From: Thermoplasmata archaeon
GTDB lineage: Archaea; Thermoplasmatota; Thermoplasmata; Lutacidiplasmatales; UBA184
Length of the DNA stretch: 14,227 nucleotides
Reading direction: 5' to 3'
Assembly (NCBI GenBank): GCA_030039865.1
Contig: JASHUS010000115.1
Coordinates: forward strand, 1 to 14,227
Shown piece after piece: positions 13,886 to 14,227 of this stretch (the first letter of the stretch is position 1; each line of letters begins with the position of its first letter). A program made the translations under genes and the position numbers. Under the pieces are notes generated by a model. That model had not been told where the DNA came from, did not search any database, and saw only the letters and a list, made by a program, of their open reading frames with translations.

Positions 13886-13893
13886 CTTTTAGT
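13886..13893 (+). promoter_or_regulatory. TATA-like box for tRNA-Arg
   Basis: CTTTTAGT lies just after the polD stop codon. Its centre is about 28 bases before the tRNA 5' end at 13918, the expected distance for archaeal initiation almost at the mature 5' end. Confidence 0.5.
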
Positions 13894-13917
13894 CCGGTCT
13901 CCGTGAGTACGGCGGTC

Positions 13918-14016
13918 GGGCTTGTGGGGTAGTCTGGACTATCCTGTCGGCCTTCGAAGCCGACGACCTGGGTTCGAAATCGCGGCAGGGCCGCGACGGA
14001 ACTCCCAGCAAGCCCG
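13918..14016 (+). tRNA. tRNA-Arg (anticodon UCG) with a T-loop intron
   Basis: The acceptor stem is GGGCTTG (13918-13924) paired with CAAGCCC (14009-14015), seven perfect pairs, with discriminator G at 14016 and no encoded CCA. The D-arm is GGGT/ATCC (one G-U pair). The anticodon stem is TCGGC/GCCGA with loop CTTCGAA (13952-13958), so bases 34-36 are TCG at 13954-13956, reading CGA Arg codons. The T-stem is CTGGG (13968-13972) with CCCAG (14004-14008). The T-loop reads TTCGAA, then 24 extra bases, then T. Removing 13979-14002 restores the canonical TTCGAAT loop and a 75-nt tRNA, so the intron lies between standard positions 59 and 60. Confidence 0.93.
13979..14002 (+). other. 24-nt archaeal tRNA intron with strict bulge-helix-bulge
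   Basis: The outer helix is the T-stem CTGGG/CCCAG. The central 4-bp helix is TTCG (13973-13976) with CGGA (13997-14000), one G-U pair. The two 3-base bulges are AAA (13977-13979) and ACT (14001-14003). An inner 7-bp helix, TCGCGGC/GCCGCGA (13980-13986 with 13990-13996), closes a 3-base loop. Archaeal splicing endonuclease cuts after the second bulge base, which gives exactly 13979-14002 and a TTCGAAT T-loop. All parts of the hBHBh' motif are present. Confidence 0.9.
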
Positions 14017-14028
14017 TCCCCGGGCCCG

Positions 14029-14226
14029 CTAGCGGAAGTAGTTCGCCGTCGGAGTCGGGTCCGCGCGCTTCTCTTCCTCGGGCTTCGCGGCCTCGAGGAT
14101 GTCGACCGCGAGGAGGGCGGGGATCGGCACCAGCCGGATCCGTCCCTTCTCGTCGCCGTCGGCGCCCTCGAGCTCGATCGCGATGGCGTTGTCGCCGCCG
14201 ATCGACACGAGGCCGCGGAAGAGTCC
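14029..14226 (-). CDS. Small unknown protein, C-terminal end only (possibly LSm-like)
   Basis: Only the last 65 residues are in the window; the start lies beyond the right edge. The visible part reads G-L-F-R-G-L-V-S-I-G-G-D-N-A-I-A-I-E-L, an acidic loop (EGADGDEKG), then R-I-R-L-V-P-I-P-A-L-L-A-V-D-I-L-E-A and a charged tail ending PTANYFR. Two or three short strands joined by a charged loop could be the end of a small beta-barrel such as an Sm-like RNA-binding protein, but that is a guess from strand pattern. The stop lies 12 bases from the convergent tRNA end. Confidence 0.6.
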   Translation of the reverse strand, partial: GLFRGLVSIGGDNAIAIELEGADGDEKGRIRLVPIPALLAVDILEAAKPEEEKRADPTPTANYFR

Positions 14227-14227
14227 G

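Noticed and set aside
13952..13958. Reading the anticodon as UUC (Glu) or GAA (Phe)
   Set aside because: With the 5-bp stem TCGGC/GCCGA the seven-base loop CTTCGAA puts T at position 33 and TCG at 34-36; the other readings break the loop register.

Overview
The window reads as a high-GC archaeal chromosome segment, most likely euryarchaeal and plausibly a Thermoplasmatota-type lineage. Four things point there: a complete PolD large subunit (DP2), an FtsZ, a tRNA whose intron forms an archaeal bulge-helix-bulge, and TATA-like boxes about 26 bases upstream of several GTG or ATG starts. Lineage below 'PolD- and FtsZ-bearing archaeon' is inference from gene content and style.

Layout. Bases 1-6620 are dense, GC-rich core genes: the N-terminal end of an unknown protein (-), a divergent spacer with a TATA palindrome and a hairpin, a degenerate receiver-domain protein (+), a MutY adenine glycosylase fused to a Nudix domain (-), a thioredoxin-fold protein with a one-cysteine active site (+), bifunctional PurH (-), a pilin-like secreted or anchored protein (+), a probable RNase P protein Pop5/Rnp2 (-) and FtsZ (-). 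Convergent neighbours often overlap by tens of bases.

Bases about 6690-10450 look different: lower GC, A/T-ending codons, weaker gene packing, short direct and inverted repeats, and genes I mostly do not recognise. Three of them are copies of one family: an N-terminal V/T-F-D motif, two membrane segments, then a cytosolic beta-rich domain resembling bacterial PH-like domains. The middle copy is interrupted by an in-frame TGA. With them sit a small multi-pass membrane protein (possibly frameshifted at its 5' end), a small W/D-rich soluble protein with a basic tail, and an HNH endonuclease. I read this as an accessory island between ftsZ and polD.

Bases 10500-14227 return to core sequence: DP2 (polC/polD2) with a leaderless-type promoter, a tRNA-Arg(UCG) carrying a 24-nt intron in its T-loop, and the C-terminal end of a small unknown protein (-).

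The most notable items are the T-loop tRNA intron with a textbook bulge-helix-bulge, the unnamed three-copy membrane-protein family with its TGA-broken member, and the MutY in which the catalytic Asp position is Glu while the usually dead Nudix box is intact.
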